From Actinopolyspora mortivallis DSM 44261 (GTDB lineage: Bacteria > Actinomycetota > Actinomycetes > Mycobacteriales > Pseudonocardiaceae): 64,000 nt of DNA. The stretch is from positions 3,249,228 through 3,313,227 of the forward strand of contig NZ_KB913024.1 in the NCBI RefSeq assembly GCF_000384035.1. The letters are read 5' to 3'. Position numbers and translations under genes: made by a program. The notes beneath the pieces were generated by a model, which saw nothing but the letters and a program-made list of their open reading frames with translations, made no database searches and was not told the DNA's origin. Below are positions 8,688 to 17,780 of this stretch, piece by piece. Each line of letters begins with the position of its first letter. Position 1 is the stretch's first letter.

Positions 8688-10193
8688 TCAGGCGAAGCAG
8701 TACACGCTGCCGAAGTCGTAGCACTGGATCTGGTGGGTGGTGGAGTCGGTGGCTCCCTCGTCGTCGGTCACCGTCAGAGTGGCGGTGTACTGACCACCGG
8801 CGTAGTCGTGGGTGACCGTGCTTCCGGTGGCGGTGGCACCGTCACCGAAGTCCCAGGCGTAGCTCGCGATGGAGCCGTCGGAGTCGCTCGACCCGCTGGC
8901 GTCGAACTCACAACCGTAGCCGCAGTTCACGGTGAAGGAGGCCTGCGGAGCGTTGTTGCCGGGGTTCTCCGGATCGTCACCGCCACCCTCACCGACGTAG
9001 AGCAGCTTGTTCGGCGAGCCGGCACCGATGCCCGAGATCTTGCCGGAACTGGCGTTGTTCACCAACGTGTCACGCACCTGTGCCGGGGAGGCCGAGGGGG
9101 TGTCGGCCAGCACCAGCGCGGCCGCTCCGGTCACGTGCGGGGCGGCCATGGAGGTTCCGCTGATCGTGTTGGTGTCGCTGTCACTGCCGATCCAGGCCGA
9201 GGTGATGTTGCTGCCGGGGGCGTAGATGTCCAGACAGCTGCCGTAGTTGGAGTAGCTCGCCTCGCCGTCCCGACGGTTGGTGGCGCCCACGGTCACCGCT
9301 TCCTCGACCCTGGCGGGGGAGTAGTTGCAGGCGTCGGCGCTCGAATTCCCGGCGGCGATCCCGTAGGTCACCCCGGAGGAGATCGAGTTCCGCACCGCGT
9401 CGTCCACCGCGCTGCTGGCCGAACCACCGAGACTCATGTTCGCGACCGAAGGACCGTCGGCGTTCTGGGTCACCCAGTCGATACCGTCGATCACTCCGGC
9501 GTAGGAACCGCTTCCCTGGCAGTCCAACACCCGGACGCCGACGAGGTCGACGTCCTTGGCCACGCCGTACTCGGCTCCGCCGACGGTGCCCGCCACGTGC
9601 GTGCCGTGGCCGTTGCAGTCGTTGGCCACGGAGTCGTTGTCGACGAAGTCGTAACCGTGGCTCGCCCTGCCCTCGAAGGTGTTGTGACTGACCCGGACAC
9701 CGGTGTCGATCACATAGGCGGTCACACCGCTGCCTTCGTTCGGATAGGTGTAGGAACCGTCCAACGGCAGATCCCGCTGGTCGATACGGTCCAGACCGTA
9801 CGACGGCGGATCCTGCTGGGTGCCGAAGGCATGAACCCGCTGGTTCTGCTCGACGTACTTCACCCGCGAGTCGGCCGCCAGTCGCTCGGCGGCGTTCTCG
9901 TCCATGGACACGGAGAAACCACGCAGCGCGGTCTCGTAGGTCCGCTCGACGCTGCCCCCGTAGCGCTGGGCCAGGTCGGTCGCCGCCGCGCTCACTCCAC
10001 CGGGACCGTTGGCCGCGGCGTCCTCGAACACGACGATGTAGTTGTCGGCGATGGCCGCCTGGGCGTCGGCCTTCCGGATCTCACCCTCCGCTGCCTGCGC
10101 GGGTAGCGCGGTGGCCACACCGAAAGAGGTCGCCACGGCGGCACCGAGACACAGACTGGCGAGTCTGCTGTGCCCCCTGTTCGGGTGTTGCAT
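8688..10193 (-). CDS. secreted subtilisin-like serine protease (S8) with C-terminal PKD domain
   Basis: The 501-residue protein starts at ATG 10193, four bases after AGGAGG. A Sec-type signal peptide ends near ALPAQA-AEG (residue 36). An I9 propeptide (about 50-122) follows, then the S8 catalytic domain with Asp163 (VIDTGV), His196 (GHGTHVAGT), oxyanion Asn283 (AAGNS) and Ser348 (SGTSMAAPH). A glycine-rich linker leads to a PKD domain (about 414-489) that ends with CYDFGSVYCFA. It is most like proteinase-K-type extracellular proteases; PKD domains help bind protein or polysaccharide. Four catalytic-domain cysteines probably form disulfides. The region is acidic, as expected for a secreted protein in salty habitats. 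Confidence 0.95.
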   Translation of the reverse strand: MQHPNRGHSRLASLCLGAAVATSFGVATALPAQAAEGEIRKADAQAAIADNYIVVFEDAAANGPGGVSAAATDLAQRYGGSVERTYETALRGFSVSMDENAAERLAADSRVKYVEQNQRVHAFGTQQDPPSYGLDRIDQRDLPLDGSYTYPNEGSGVTAYVIDTGVRVSHNTFEGRASHGYDFVDNDSVANDCNGHGTHVAGTVGGAEYGVAKDVDLVGVRVLDCQGSGSYAGVIDGIDWVTQNADGPSVANMSLGGSASSAVDDAVRNSISSGVTYGIAAGNSSADACNYSPARVEEAVTVGATNRRDGEASYSNYGSCLDIYAPGSNITSAWIGSDSDTNTISGTSMAAPHVTGAAALVLADTPSASPAQVRDTLVNNASSGKISGIGAGSPNKLLYVGEGGGDDPENPGNNAPQASFTVNCGYGCEFDASGSSDSDGSIASYAWDFGDGATATGSTVTHDYAGGQYTATLTVTDDEGATDSTTHQIQCYDFGSVYCFA

Positions 10194-10984
10194 CGTTCCT
10201 CCTGACGGTTGCGTCACCGGGGCTGGTGACGGGAACGGTTCGGTCCACCCGCGTCGGTCACCACGGGTTCTGTGACCTCGGAAAACGCGAATGAACAGTG
10301 ACCCAAACGATCCGACCGCGGGATACGGAGAACAATCCGTACACGGATAAGGGGGCACACGTACGAAATGGGCCGTCCGTTCACAGAATTCCCGGACAAG
10401 GCGCCCGGGGTCACGCCGACAGCCTCGAACACCGTTCCGAACGGGAGGACGCCGCACCGACACCGAGGACAGTGAGCTGCGAAAACCTTCCTCACGAACG
10501 TCGGAAGGAAACCATGAGAACTTCGTCCGGCTCCGTTGTCAGTTTTCCCGCTCCACGGAGCAACTGGGAAATACGGCACACGAACGACGTTCTCCGACGG
10601 AATACCGTGCGGTGGGCACCTCGCCCACCGCACGGCCTCCGCGTGGAACGCGGCGTCCAAGCTGGGGAGGAATCCACGTTCCGGGGCATGACCGGTTCAC
10701 CACGGAGAGACTCCGTCGGGGATCAGTCAGTCGCCCCGGTCACCACGAGTAAAGCGACATCACCTGCCACGCGAAAACATTTCGAATCTTCTTTCGTGTA
10801 ATATTCCATCAATACCTCCATGAACGGGTTCACCGAACAGCACGAATCACCGGACACAAGAAACGAACGGTTTCAAACTAGCACCACGATCAACTTTTCT
10901 CCACAGAGTTCATCCGATGGTGTCAACTAATTTCCTGAAAGAGTGAAAGCACTCCGAAAACGCACCACCATCCTGATACGTGTC
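10194..10984. other. long intergenic region without a recognisable gene
   Basis: About 790 bases separate the divergently positioned 5' end of the protease gene from the 3' end of the antiporter gene. The half near the protease should hold its promoter and includes the palindrome ATCCGT-AC-ACGGAT at 10335-10348. The stretch 10740-10980 is noticeably A+T-richer than the window. Open frames here have no coding signature. Confidence 0.5.
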
Positions 10985-12481
10985 TCAGAGCAGATCCCCG
11001 TACTCACCGAACCAGTAGGCCAGTTTCCCTCTCCTGCCCACGGCACGCAGCCTCCGCTCGGTCGCCTCCCGCTGGGCCGAGGTGGTCACGACCAGCAACT
11101 GGTCCCCTTCCTCCACTCTGCTCTCGGGACGGGGAACGAACACCTTCCCCCCGCGGATCACCAGTGCGAGCACACTGGGTTCGGGCAACTGCAACTCCAG
11201 CACGGTGACGTAGTGCAGTCGCGATCCGGCCGGAACGGAAACCGTCAGCAACTCGGCGTCGAGCACGTCCAACGGAGCCGACTCCACCTGGACCTCCCTG
11301 GTCGCCTCCGGACGAGTGAGCCCGAGTTTCCTGGCCAGCATCCGCAGACTCGGCCCCTGAACCAGGGTGAGGAACAGAACGAGCACGAAGACGATGTCCA
11401 CGAGACGGTCACTGCCCCGCACCCCGGCCACCACCGGAAAGGTCGCCAACACGATCGGCACCGCCCCACGCAGCCCCGCCCACGACAGAAAGAGCTGTTC
11501 CCGCCAGGGAGAACGGAATCCGGTCAACGAGGCGAGCACCGCCAGCGGACGGGCCACCAGCAGCAGCACCACGCCGATCACGAGCGCGGACAACACCTCA
11601 CGGTGCAGCTCGCTCGGGGTGACCAACAGACCGAGCAACACGAACAGCCCTATCTGGGCCAACCACCCCAGTCCCTCCGCGAAGGAGCGCGTCGCCGAGC
11701 GGTGGGGCAGACCGGTGTTGGCCAGCACCATCCCGGCCAGATAAGCGGCGATGAACCCGCTGGCCCCGGCGGCCCCGGCCGCCGCGAAGGACAACACCCC
11801 CAGACCGAAGATGGCGAGTGGATACAGCCCCGAGGCGGGCAGGGCCATCCGGGGCAGCGTGAGCGAACCGATCGCCCCCAACAGCAGGCCGATCGCCGCC
11901 CCCGCCGCGAGCTGGTAGAGCAGGGAACCGATCAGATACCAGGGCTGCGCCTCCATGGGAGTGGAGCTGAACAGCACCACCAGAATGACCGTGGGGGCGT
12001 CGTTGAACCCGGACTCGGCCTCCAACAGCCCCCGGATCCGTCGCGGGATCGGCAGCACACGCAGCACCGAGAAAACGGCGGCGGCGTCGGTGGAGGACAG
12101 GATGGCCCCCAGCAGCAGTGCCAGCTGCCAGTCGAGTCCCAGGAGCACGTGCGCTCCCAGCGCGGTCACCCCGACGCTGACACCGACCCCGAGCGTGGCC
12201 AGCACCCCGGCGGGCGCGAGCAACCGCCGCACGTCGGACCACTTGGTGGTCAGTCCACCTTCCACCAGGATGACGGCCAGCGCGGCGGTTCCCAGGTTCT
12301 GCGCGATCTGCGGGTCGTCGAGTTCCACCCCCAGCACGTCCTCGCCGAGGATCACCCCCACGGCGAGGAAGATCAACAGACTGGGTAGCCCCAGTCGGGC
12401 CGCGAACCTGGTCGCGACGATGCTCGCCAACAGAACGAGGCCGCCCGCGAACAGCGCCAGGTAGAGCTCGTCCAGGCTCAT
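10985..12481 (-). CDS. potassium/proton antiporter, NhaP2 (CPA1) type with C-terminal TrkA_C domain
   Basis: This 498-residue protein has about twelve membrane segments of the cation:proton antiporter fold, with the conserved acidic motifs SSTDAAAVFSVLR and ESGFNDAPTVILVVL. A soluble tail (about residues 390-480) contains the TrkA_C/RCK-C-like PAGSRLHYVTVLELQLPEPS. NhaP2/CvrA-type proteins exchange K+ for H+ across the cytoplasmic membrane and protect against ionic or osmotic upshift. It is a single leftward gene with its ATG at 12481. Its presence fits an organism that meets high salt but does not prove it. Confidence 0.9.
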   Translation of the reverse strand: MSLDELYLALFAGGLVLLASIVATRFAARLGLPSLLIFLAVGVILGEDVLGVELDDPQIAQNLGTAALAVILVEGGLTTKWSDVRRLLAPAGVLATLGVGVSVGVTALGAHVLLGLDWQLALLLGAILSSTDAAAVFSVLRVLPIPRRIRGLLEAESGFNDAPTVILVVLFSSTPMEAQPWYLIGSLLYQLAAGAAIGLLLGAIGSLTLPRMALPASGLYPLAIFGLGVLSFAAAGAAGASGFIAAYLAGMVLANTGLPHRSATRSFAEGLGWLAQIGLFVLLGLLVTPSELHREVLSALVIGVVLLLVARPLAVLASLTGFRSPWREQLFLSWAGLRGAVPIVLATFPVVAGVRGSDRLVDIVFVLVLFLTLVQGPSLRMLARKLGLTRPEATREVQVESAPLDVLDAELLTVSVPAGSRLHYVTVLELQLPEPSVLALVIRGGKVFVPRPESRVEEGDQLLVVTTSAQREATERRLRAVGRRGKLAYWFGEYGDLL

Positions 12482-12713
12482 CTCACCCCCGCTCTTGCGC
12501 GTCCCCTGTCACAGGGGCACAGCGTGCCGTCGCTCCGGGACCGGTGGGCCAAGTACACCAAGAGCGTCGGCCGCACGCGGACCAGGGGACGGAGGGGGCC
12601 GTTCGGACGTCGGCGACTCACTTCCCGCCGGACCCGCTGGGTGGGTCTCGCACCGAGTCCCGTGGGAGGAAATCATGAGCGGGCGGGGACACCGGGCACT
12701 GCCCCGACTCCCC

Positions 12714-12743
12714 CTGGCAAACACTGCTACTGATTAGTAACAT
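12714..12743 (+). promoter_or_regulatory. promoter with overlapping imperfect palindrome for the hotdog-fold gene
   Basis: CTGGCA (12714-12719), 18 bases and TAACAT (12738-12743) form a plausible -35/-10 pair. Transcription would start at about 12750, directly at the ATG at 12752, so the mRNA may be leaderless. A TACTGA/TTAGTA imperfect palindrome (12728-12739) overlaps the -10 box and may be a repressor site. No Shine-Dalgarno sequence is present, which agrees with a leaderless start. Confidence 0.5.
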
Positions 12744-12751
12744 AATGCGGC

Positions 12752-13207
12752 ATGACCGCTGACTACGCCTGGGTGGCGGACGCGATGGCCCGGACCGTGC
12801 CGTGGATCTCCAAGGCGGGTATCGAGTTCCTGGAGACCGGGCCGGAGAGAATGCTGTGTGCCCTGCCCGACGTGCCGGAGCAACGCAACCACGTGGGCGG
12901 GCCGCACGCCGCCGTGATGTTCGGACTCGCCGAGACCGCCTCGGGAGCCGTCACCATGGCCGCCTTCACTCCCCTGCTGGAACGAGCCGTCCCGCTGGTG
13001 GCCAGTTCCGAGATCCGTTACAGGAAACTCGCCCGGGGAAGGCTGACGGCGGAAGCGATCCTGGGCAGGGACACCGCGGCCGTCACCGCCGAACTGGAGT
13101 CCGGAAGCCGCCCGGAGTTCCCGGTGCACTGCACGATTCGTGACTCGGCCGAGGAGGTCACCGGGGAAGTGACCGTGAACTGGACCCTGCGCCCCCATCA
13201 CGCGTGA
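12752..13207 (+). CDS. hotdog-fold protein of the DUF4442 / thioesterase type
   Basis: The 151-residue protein looks like a DUF4442 or PaaI-like hotdog protein. QRNHVGGPHAAVMFGLAETASGAV has the N-H-x-G-G-x-H-A-A pattern of the helix and active-site loop of acyl-CoA thioesterase relatives, followed by the beta strands SSEIRYRKLARGRLTAEA. It would hydrolyse or bind acyl-CoA or a related thioester in the cytosol. It stands alone and converges on the acyl-CoA synthetase gene. Confidence 0.75.
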   Translation: MTADYAWVADAMARTVPWISKAGIEFLETGPERMLCALPDVPEQRNHVGGPHAAVMFGLAETASGAVTMAAFTPLLERAVPLVASSEIRYRKLARGRLTAEAILGRDTAAVTAELESGSRPEFPVHCTIRDSAEEVTGEVTVNWTLRPHHA

Positions 13208-13362
13208 GCAGTGTGAGCCGGGCGTTCCAACAGTCGTGAGGACTTCGTCAGCAGCGGGAGCTCCGGAACGATCGTCACTCGGCGGAGCTCACGAAGAGGG
13301 GCGGGTACGCCCCCGGGACCGGGTGGAGCCGGACCGGGGGCGCCCCTGCCTCCGGTGTGGGT

Positions 13363-14976
13363 TCAGGCCCCGCCGAGCAGCTGTTCCCGCAGGGTCTTCT
13401 TGGAGAACTTCCCCGTGCTCGTCTTGGGCAGTTCGTCCACGAACCACACCTCGTCCGGCAGCCACCACTTGGCGACCCGTTCCCGGAGGTGGTCGTAGAC
13501 CTCCTGCTCGGTAAGCTGGGCTCCCTGCTCCACGACCACACACGCCACGGGGCGTTCCGTCCAGGTGGGGTCGGGCTTGGCGATCACCGCCGCCTCGGCC
13601 ACGCGGGAGTCCGCCATGATGGCGTTCTCCAGCTCGACCGAGGAGATCCACTCGCCTCCGGACTTGACCAGGTCCTTCGTCCGGTCCACCAGGCTGACGA
13701 AGCCGTGCTCGTCCATCGTGGCCACGTCACCCGTGCGCAGCCATCCGTCCTCGGTGAACGCGTCCGCGCCCTCCTCGCCGTAGTAGGCCGAGGCGATCCA
13801 GGGCCCAGCGGCCTGCAGCTCGCCCGGGGTGGCCCCGTCCCAGGGCTGCTCCCGCCCGGTGTCCAGGTCCACGATGCGCAGCTCCACCAACGGGACCGCC
13901 TGTCCCTGGGTGGCCCGCACCCGCACCAACGACTCCGCGTCCAGCCCCTCGTGGTGGCTGCGGGGGGTGGCCGCCGAGGCCAGCGGGCTGGTCTCGGTCA
14001 TTCCCCAGGCCTGGGTGATGGGAATACCGATGGCCTCGCGCCAGCCCTCCGAGAGTGCGGGAGGGATCGCGGAGCCGCCGCCCACCACCACGCGCAGACT
14101 GGACAGGTCGTGGTCGCCGAGCATCGGCAGCATTCCCATCCAGATCGTGGGGACTCCCGCCGTGGAGGTCACCCGGTGCCGCTCCAGCATCCCCAACAAC
14201 GCGTCCGGTTTCATCGCCGGACCGGGGAAGACGATCGAGGATCCGGCGAACACGGCGGCGTAGGGCAGGCCCCAGGCGTTGACGTGGAACATGGGCACCA
14301 CCGGCAGGATCGTGTCCCGTTCGCTCAGGCCGACAGCGTCCACGGTCAGACTCACCAGGGAGTGCAGCACGGTGGAACGGTGCGAGTAGACCACGCCCTT
14401 CGGGTTGCCGGTGGTGCCGGAGGTGTAGCACATGGCCGCCGCCGCGTTCTCGTCGTGGACCTCGAAACGGCCCCGGAACGGCTCGGCCGCGGCCAGCAAC
14501 TCCTCGTAGTCCCTGATCCTGGGGTCGTCCGGGATCTCGGCGTCGGCACCGTCGTCGATCACCACGAAGTAACGGACCGTGCTGAGCCTGTCCGCCAGCG
14601 GCCAGAGCATCGGCAGCAGGGAGCGATCCACGAAGATGACGTCGTCCTCGGCGTGTTCGACGATGTAGGCCACCTGGTCGGCGAACAGCCTGATGTTGAG
14701 CGTGTGCAACACCCGCCCCGTGCAGGGGACGCCGAAGTACAGCTCCAAGTGGCTCTGCGTGTTCCACGCGAAGGTGGCGACCTTGGCCTCCCGCGGGATT
14801 CCGAGCTCGTCCAGCACCGTCGCGAGCCGCCGTACCCGCGTACTCCATTCGCCGAAGGTGTTGCTCACCTCACCCCGCAGGGTGGTCGTCACGATCCTCT
14901 TGTCGTGGAAGTTCCGCTCCGCCCGGTGAAAGATGTGGGGGATGGTCAGCGGACGGTCCTGCATCAATGCCTGCAT
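13363..14976 (-). CDS. long-chain-fatty-acid--CoA ligase (AMP-forming acyl-CoA synthetase)
   Basis: This 537-residue enzyme of the ANL superfamily activates a fatty acid with ATP to acyl-AMP and then to acyl-CoA. Its P-loop motif is YTSGTTGNPKG (residues 184-194). Further motifs are QAWGMTETSP, LRTGDVATMDEHGF, the hinge DRTKDLVKSGGEW and the C-terminal catalytic lysine in KTSTGKFSKK. I start it at ATG 14976 (MQALMQDRP); the longer frame to 15144 has low-quality, promoter-like sequence. It resembles FadD-type enzymes of actinomycete fatty acid catabolism. The PucR-type gene lies 192 nt upstream on the same strand and may regulate it. Confidence 0.9.
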   Translation of the reverse strand: MQALMQDRPLTIPHIFHRAERNFHDKRIVTTTLRGEVSNTFGEWSTRVRRLATVLDELGIPREAKVATFAWNTQSHLELYFGVPCTGRVLHTLNIRLFADQVAYIVEHAEDDVIFVDRSLLPMLWPLADRLSTVRYFVVIDDGADAEIPDDPRIRDYEELLAAAEPFRGRFEVHDENAAAAMCYTSGTTGNPKGVVYSHRSTVLHSLVSLTVDAVGLSERDTILPVVPMFHVNAWGLPYAAVFAGSSIVFPGPAMKPDALLGMLERHRVTSTAGVPTIWMGMLPMLGDHDLSSLRVVVGGGSAIPPALSEGWREAIGIPITQAWGMTETSPLASAATPRSHHEGLDAESLVRVRATQGQAVPLVELRIVDLDTGREQPWDGATPGELQAAGPWIASAYYGEEGADAFTEDGWLRTGDVATMDEHGFVSLVDRTKDLVKSGGEWISSVELENAIMADSRVAEAAVIAKPDPTWTERPVACVVVEQGAQLTEQEVYDHLRERVAKWWLPDEVWFVDELPKTSTGKFSKKTLREQLLGGA

Positions 14977-15168
14977 ATCGCGCTCTCTCGTTCTTCCGCG
15001 GTGCCAGCCGCCTGGAATCGAACCGACACAGACCGAACCCGGAATCTGTGACGACGGACACACAACTTGTATCAGCCGATCGGGGGTAGTGGCACTAGGC
15101 CGCAGGTCCACTCGTACGGGGGAATCGTTGTGCATGCAACACAAGGAACAGTCCGGACTCCTCCGTCC

Positions 15169-16383
15169 TCACCAACGAGTCCGCATCCGCAGGGCGTACA
15201 GCGCCAGCCGGAGCCACACGGTCTCCTCCACTCCGCTGACCGGCCTGCCCAGCAGCCCCTCCAGCCGGTGCAACCTGTTCAGCACGGTGTTGCGGTGACA
15301 GTAGAGCCGGGCGGCCGTCCGCTTGGCCGAGCAGTCGGAGTCCAACCAGCTCTCCAGCGTGTCGAGCAGCGGTTCACGTTCCGCCGCGGGCAGCCGCAGC
15401 ACCGGCCCGAGAGCACGCTCCACCAGCCGCTCGGCCAGTTCGGGAGACCGAACCAGCATGGCCCGGGGAAGTCTGTCGTCCAACCAGGCCGTACCCGTGT
15501 CCCCGGCCGGGAGAGTGCGCAGCGCCAGCACGGCCAGCTCCCGGGCCCAGGGGATGGCACCACCTCGACAGACCGTGGGCGCCAGGCCCATCCCACCGGG
15601 CAGTACCGGCCGCAGCACACCGGGGACCTCCTCGACACGGTGGTCCTCCGTCGAGACGAGCCCCACCAGCATCCCGGCCTGGGCCTGCCACACCGAGGAC
15701 ATACCGCACCGCCGCAACACCTGCTCCGGAGCGGGCACCTCGCTCACGTCCGCCGGGATCTCGGCGGCGACCACCAGATAGGGACCGGAAACGGAGAGAC
15801 CCAGCGTGCGCAGCGCGGACTCCACGGACTCGGGGTCCGTGCCGCTGCCACGCAGCAGCCCGTCGACGAGCACCTGCCGCCGCTGCTCGTCCACCCGGAG
15901 CATCTCCAGCTCGGCGTCGCGGTAGGCGTTGGACACCGCCAACGAGACGGCGTCCACCACGTTCCACACCGACGTCCCGACCTCCAGGAGGGTTTCCGGA
16001 GCGAATCCCGGCTCCTTGCCCGCTGTCTCCAACGCGCTGGACCAGACCACCCGTCCGCCGAGGCGGAAGGAGCGCAGCACCAGGTCCAACGCCACCCGCT
16101 GACGGGCACGCCGCTGTCCGGTACTCCGGGCGGCGTCGTAGGGGTCCTCCCCTTCCGGCACGCGCCGACCGAGCAACTGCAACACCCGACGGAGATTGGC
16201 CCGACAGGAGTCACGCAGATCGGACTCGCTGACCCGTTGTGCCTCGTAGTACTCCGGATTCTCCACGATGATGTCGTCGACCAGCCGGTCCGTGACGGAT
16301 TCCAGGTCGGCGAGGGTGGCACGGGCCAGCCGGGCGGCCGCCTCCGAGTCACCCGGACCGGCGCGGGGGTCACCGGCGTTCAT
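15169..16383 (-). CDS. PucR/CdaR-type helix-turn-helix transcriptional regulator
   Basis: The 404-residue protein ends with the PucR C-terminal HTH: LLDTLESWLDSDCSAKRTAA, then RLYCHRNTVLNRLHRLEGLL. A GGDEF-like middle and an N-terminal helical sensor region (RsbRD-like, residues 15-170) precede it. PucR-type regulators usually activate catabolic or secondary-metabolic genes. I chose ATG 16383, since upstream frame has poor coding character. It is followed on the same strand by the acyl-CoA synthetase, its most likely target by position. Confidence 0.85.
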   Translation of the reverse strand: MNAGDPRAGPGDSEAAARLARATLADLESVTDRLVDDIIVENPEYYEAQRVSESDLRDSCRANLRRVLQLLGRRVPEGEDPYDAARSTGQRRARQRVALDLVLRSFRLGGRVVWSSALETAGKEPGFAPETLLEVGTSVWNVVDAVSLAVSNAYRDAELEMLRVDEQRRQVLVDGLLRGSGTDPESVESALRTLGLSVSGPYLVVAAEIPADVSEVPAPEQVLRRCGMSSVWQAQAGMLVGLVSTEDHRVEEVPGVLRPVLPGGMGLAPTVCRGGAIPWARELAVLALRTLPAGDTGTAWLDDRLPRAMLVRSPELAERLVERALGPVLRLPAAEREPLLDTLESWLDSDCSAKRTAARLYCHRNTVLNRLHRLEGLLGRPVSGVEETVWLRLALYALRMRTRW

Positions 16384-16495
16384 GCGCCGGAAGCCTAGGA
16401 CTCCCGACCGTCGAGGACAAGGCGGACCGCACGGTCCCGCCCACGGAACCGGCCAGGTCCCATCAGGGGGCTCCGGCGCTCGGACGCCCGGGGGA

Positions 16496-16804
16496 TCAGA
16501 AGTCCTGCGCCGACTCACCGGGCGAACCGGTGTGCATTCTCCGCAGGTGCAGCTGTCGGCTCAGCCGGATCACGGGCCGGACGGCGAGTTCGATGCTTCC
16601 GACGAGGAACAGCCAGGTTCCCGTGGTGCTCGTGGACTCCCAGAAGAACAGCACGCTGCCCGCCGCGAACCACAGCGCGACGAGGATGTCGTTGGCGATG
16701 CTCAGCGCCTCGTAGCGCCTGCGGACCAGCAGTTCCTCGTGCCCGATCCGCAGCACCAGCGGGGTGGACGAGGAGGGGTCGGGATACTGGTTCATCCCCG
16801 TCAT
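16496..16804 (-). CDS. YrhK-like small membrane protein
   Basis: The 102-residue protein has the YrhK domain: IGHEELLVRRRYEALSIAND, followed by two membrane segments (LVALWFAAGSVLFFWES and TWLFLVGSIELAVRPVIRL). The function of the family is unknown. It lies in the cytoplasmic membrane, with a basic C-terminus. The PucR gene follows after 112 nt in the same direction, but I see nothing that links them functionally. Confidence 0.8.
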   Translation of the reverse strand: MTGMNQYPDPSSSTPLVLRIGHEELLVRRRYEALSIANDILVALWFAAGSVLFFWESTSTTGTWLFLVGSIELAVRPVIRLSRQLHLRRMHTGSPGESAQDF

Positions 16805-17193
16805 CCTGGCACCGCACGGAGGTCCTCCGCCGACCTCGCGGCTACCCGTGCCCCACTCGGACGAATCCCGCCCCGCGGCTCTCGACGGTCAGGCTTGTCC
16901 GGCCGGGTCTTCGAGGTGCTCCCGGTGGCTGCTGCCCGTTCCGCCCGCGGACCGTGATCCGCGCACTTTCACCGGAAAGAGTGGGGAACATTCCTCACTC
17001 TGTGGACACCACATCGTCGAAACACCCGTTCGGGTAAAACGCTGTTCGCGTCGAGCTTTCCGCGGGCACGAAAAAACACTCTTACGGGGTGAATCCAGCC
17101 GTTTCGCTGGCATCCGGGATCACGAATTCGCCAGCTTGGTGACGGATTCTTCGTCAGACACCGATCCCGGAAACGGGAGAAAGGAACCCTCCG
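16805..17193. other. intergenic region between divergent genes
   Basis: This 389-base spacer carries promoters for the YrhK-like gene and for the secreted I36-like gene. Its middle (about 16980-17130) is less G+C-rich. I find no gene or clear repeat. Confidence 0.5.
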
Positions 17194-17634
17194 ATGTCAC
17201 TGCACGCACGAGTCCTCGCCGCCGTGTCCCCCACGCTCCTCCGACGTGGATCCCGGCCACGACCGAGGATGCGTAGGACGTTTCCCTCGCTCGTGCTGGC
17301 CCTGCTCGCCGCCGGGGCCGGGCATCCGGCCACGGCGGCCCCGGACACTCCCGAACACGCACCCTGTGAGGCAGGGGTGTTCTGTGCCTGGTCCGAGTAC
17401 GAGTACGCGGGGAAAACCCACTCCGCCGACCTGCGCACGACCAACATGGAGGAATGCGTTCCGCTGGACGGCGAGCTGCGAGCGCGTTCCTTCGTCAACC
17501 GCATGAACCGTCCGGTCACCGTCTACCAGGACGCCCGGTGTTCCACCACCGGTGATTTCAGCACCTACCCGGAGGGCAGTTTCGTCCCTCGGGCTCCGTT
17601 CCTCGTCCGGGCGATCAAGGTGTGGAGCCACTGA
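17194..17634 (+). CDS. secreted protein of peptidase-inhibitor family I36 type
   Basis: This 146-residue protein has a long N-terminal signal region: arginine-rich stretch RPRMRRTFPSL, hydrophobic core VLALLAAGAG, and cleavage near ATAAPD. The mature part has the I36 beta/gamma-crystallin-like pattern CEAGVFCAWSEYEYAG, SFVNRMNRPVTVYQD and C-terminal YPEGSFVPRAPF, with four cysteines. The family founder, SMPI of Streptomyces, inhibits metalloproteinases, but many relatives have no tested role. An A-rich AAAGGAA lies 10 bases before the ATG. The shorter start MRRTF at 17269 would also keep a signal peptide. Confidence 0.75.
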   Translation: MSLHARVLAAVSPTLLRRGSRPRPRMRRTFPSLVLALLAAGAGHPATAAPDTPEHAPCEAGVFCAWSEYEYAGKTHSADLRTTNMEECVPLDGELRARSFVNRMNRPVTVYQDARCSTTGDFSTYPEGSFVPRAPFLVRAIKVWSH

Positions 17635-17780
17635 GGACACTCGCTCCGGTGGGTGCGGCGCGGATCCCGCCCGGCCACGGAACGCACGACGGACAGTGAC
17701 CGTCCGATGTCTCTCGCGATCCCGCCAGGTCCCGCCGCACGCACCGGCATCCGAACATCCCAGCGGCCAGGAACGGTTCC

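Noticed and set aside
10298-10801. 167-residue + strand frame in the gap after the protease
   Set aside because: No ribosome site, no domain, and mixed codon use; it looks like open non-coding DNA.
15008-15030. tRNA-like GGTTCGATTCC on the minus strand
   Set aside because: The flanking bases do not form a T-stem and no acceptor, D or anticodon arms can be drawn.
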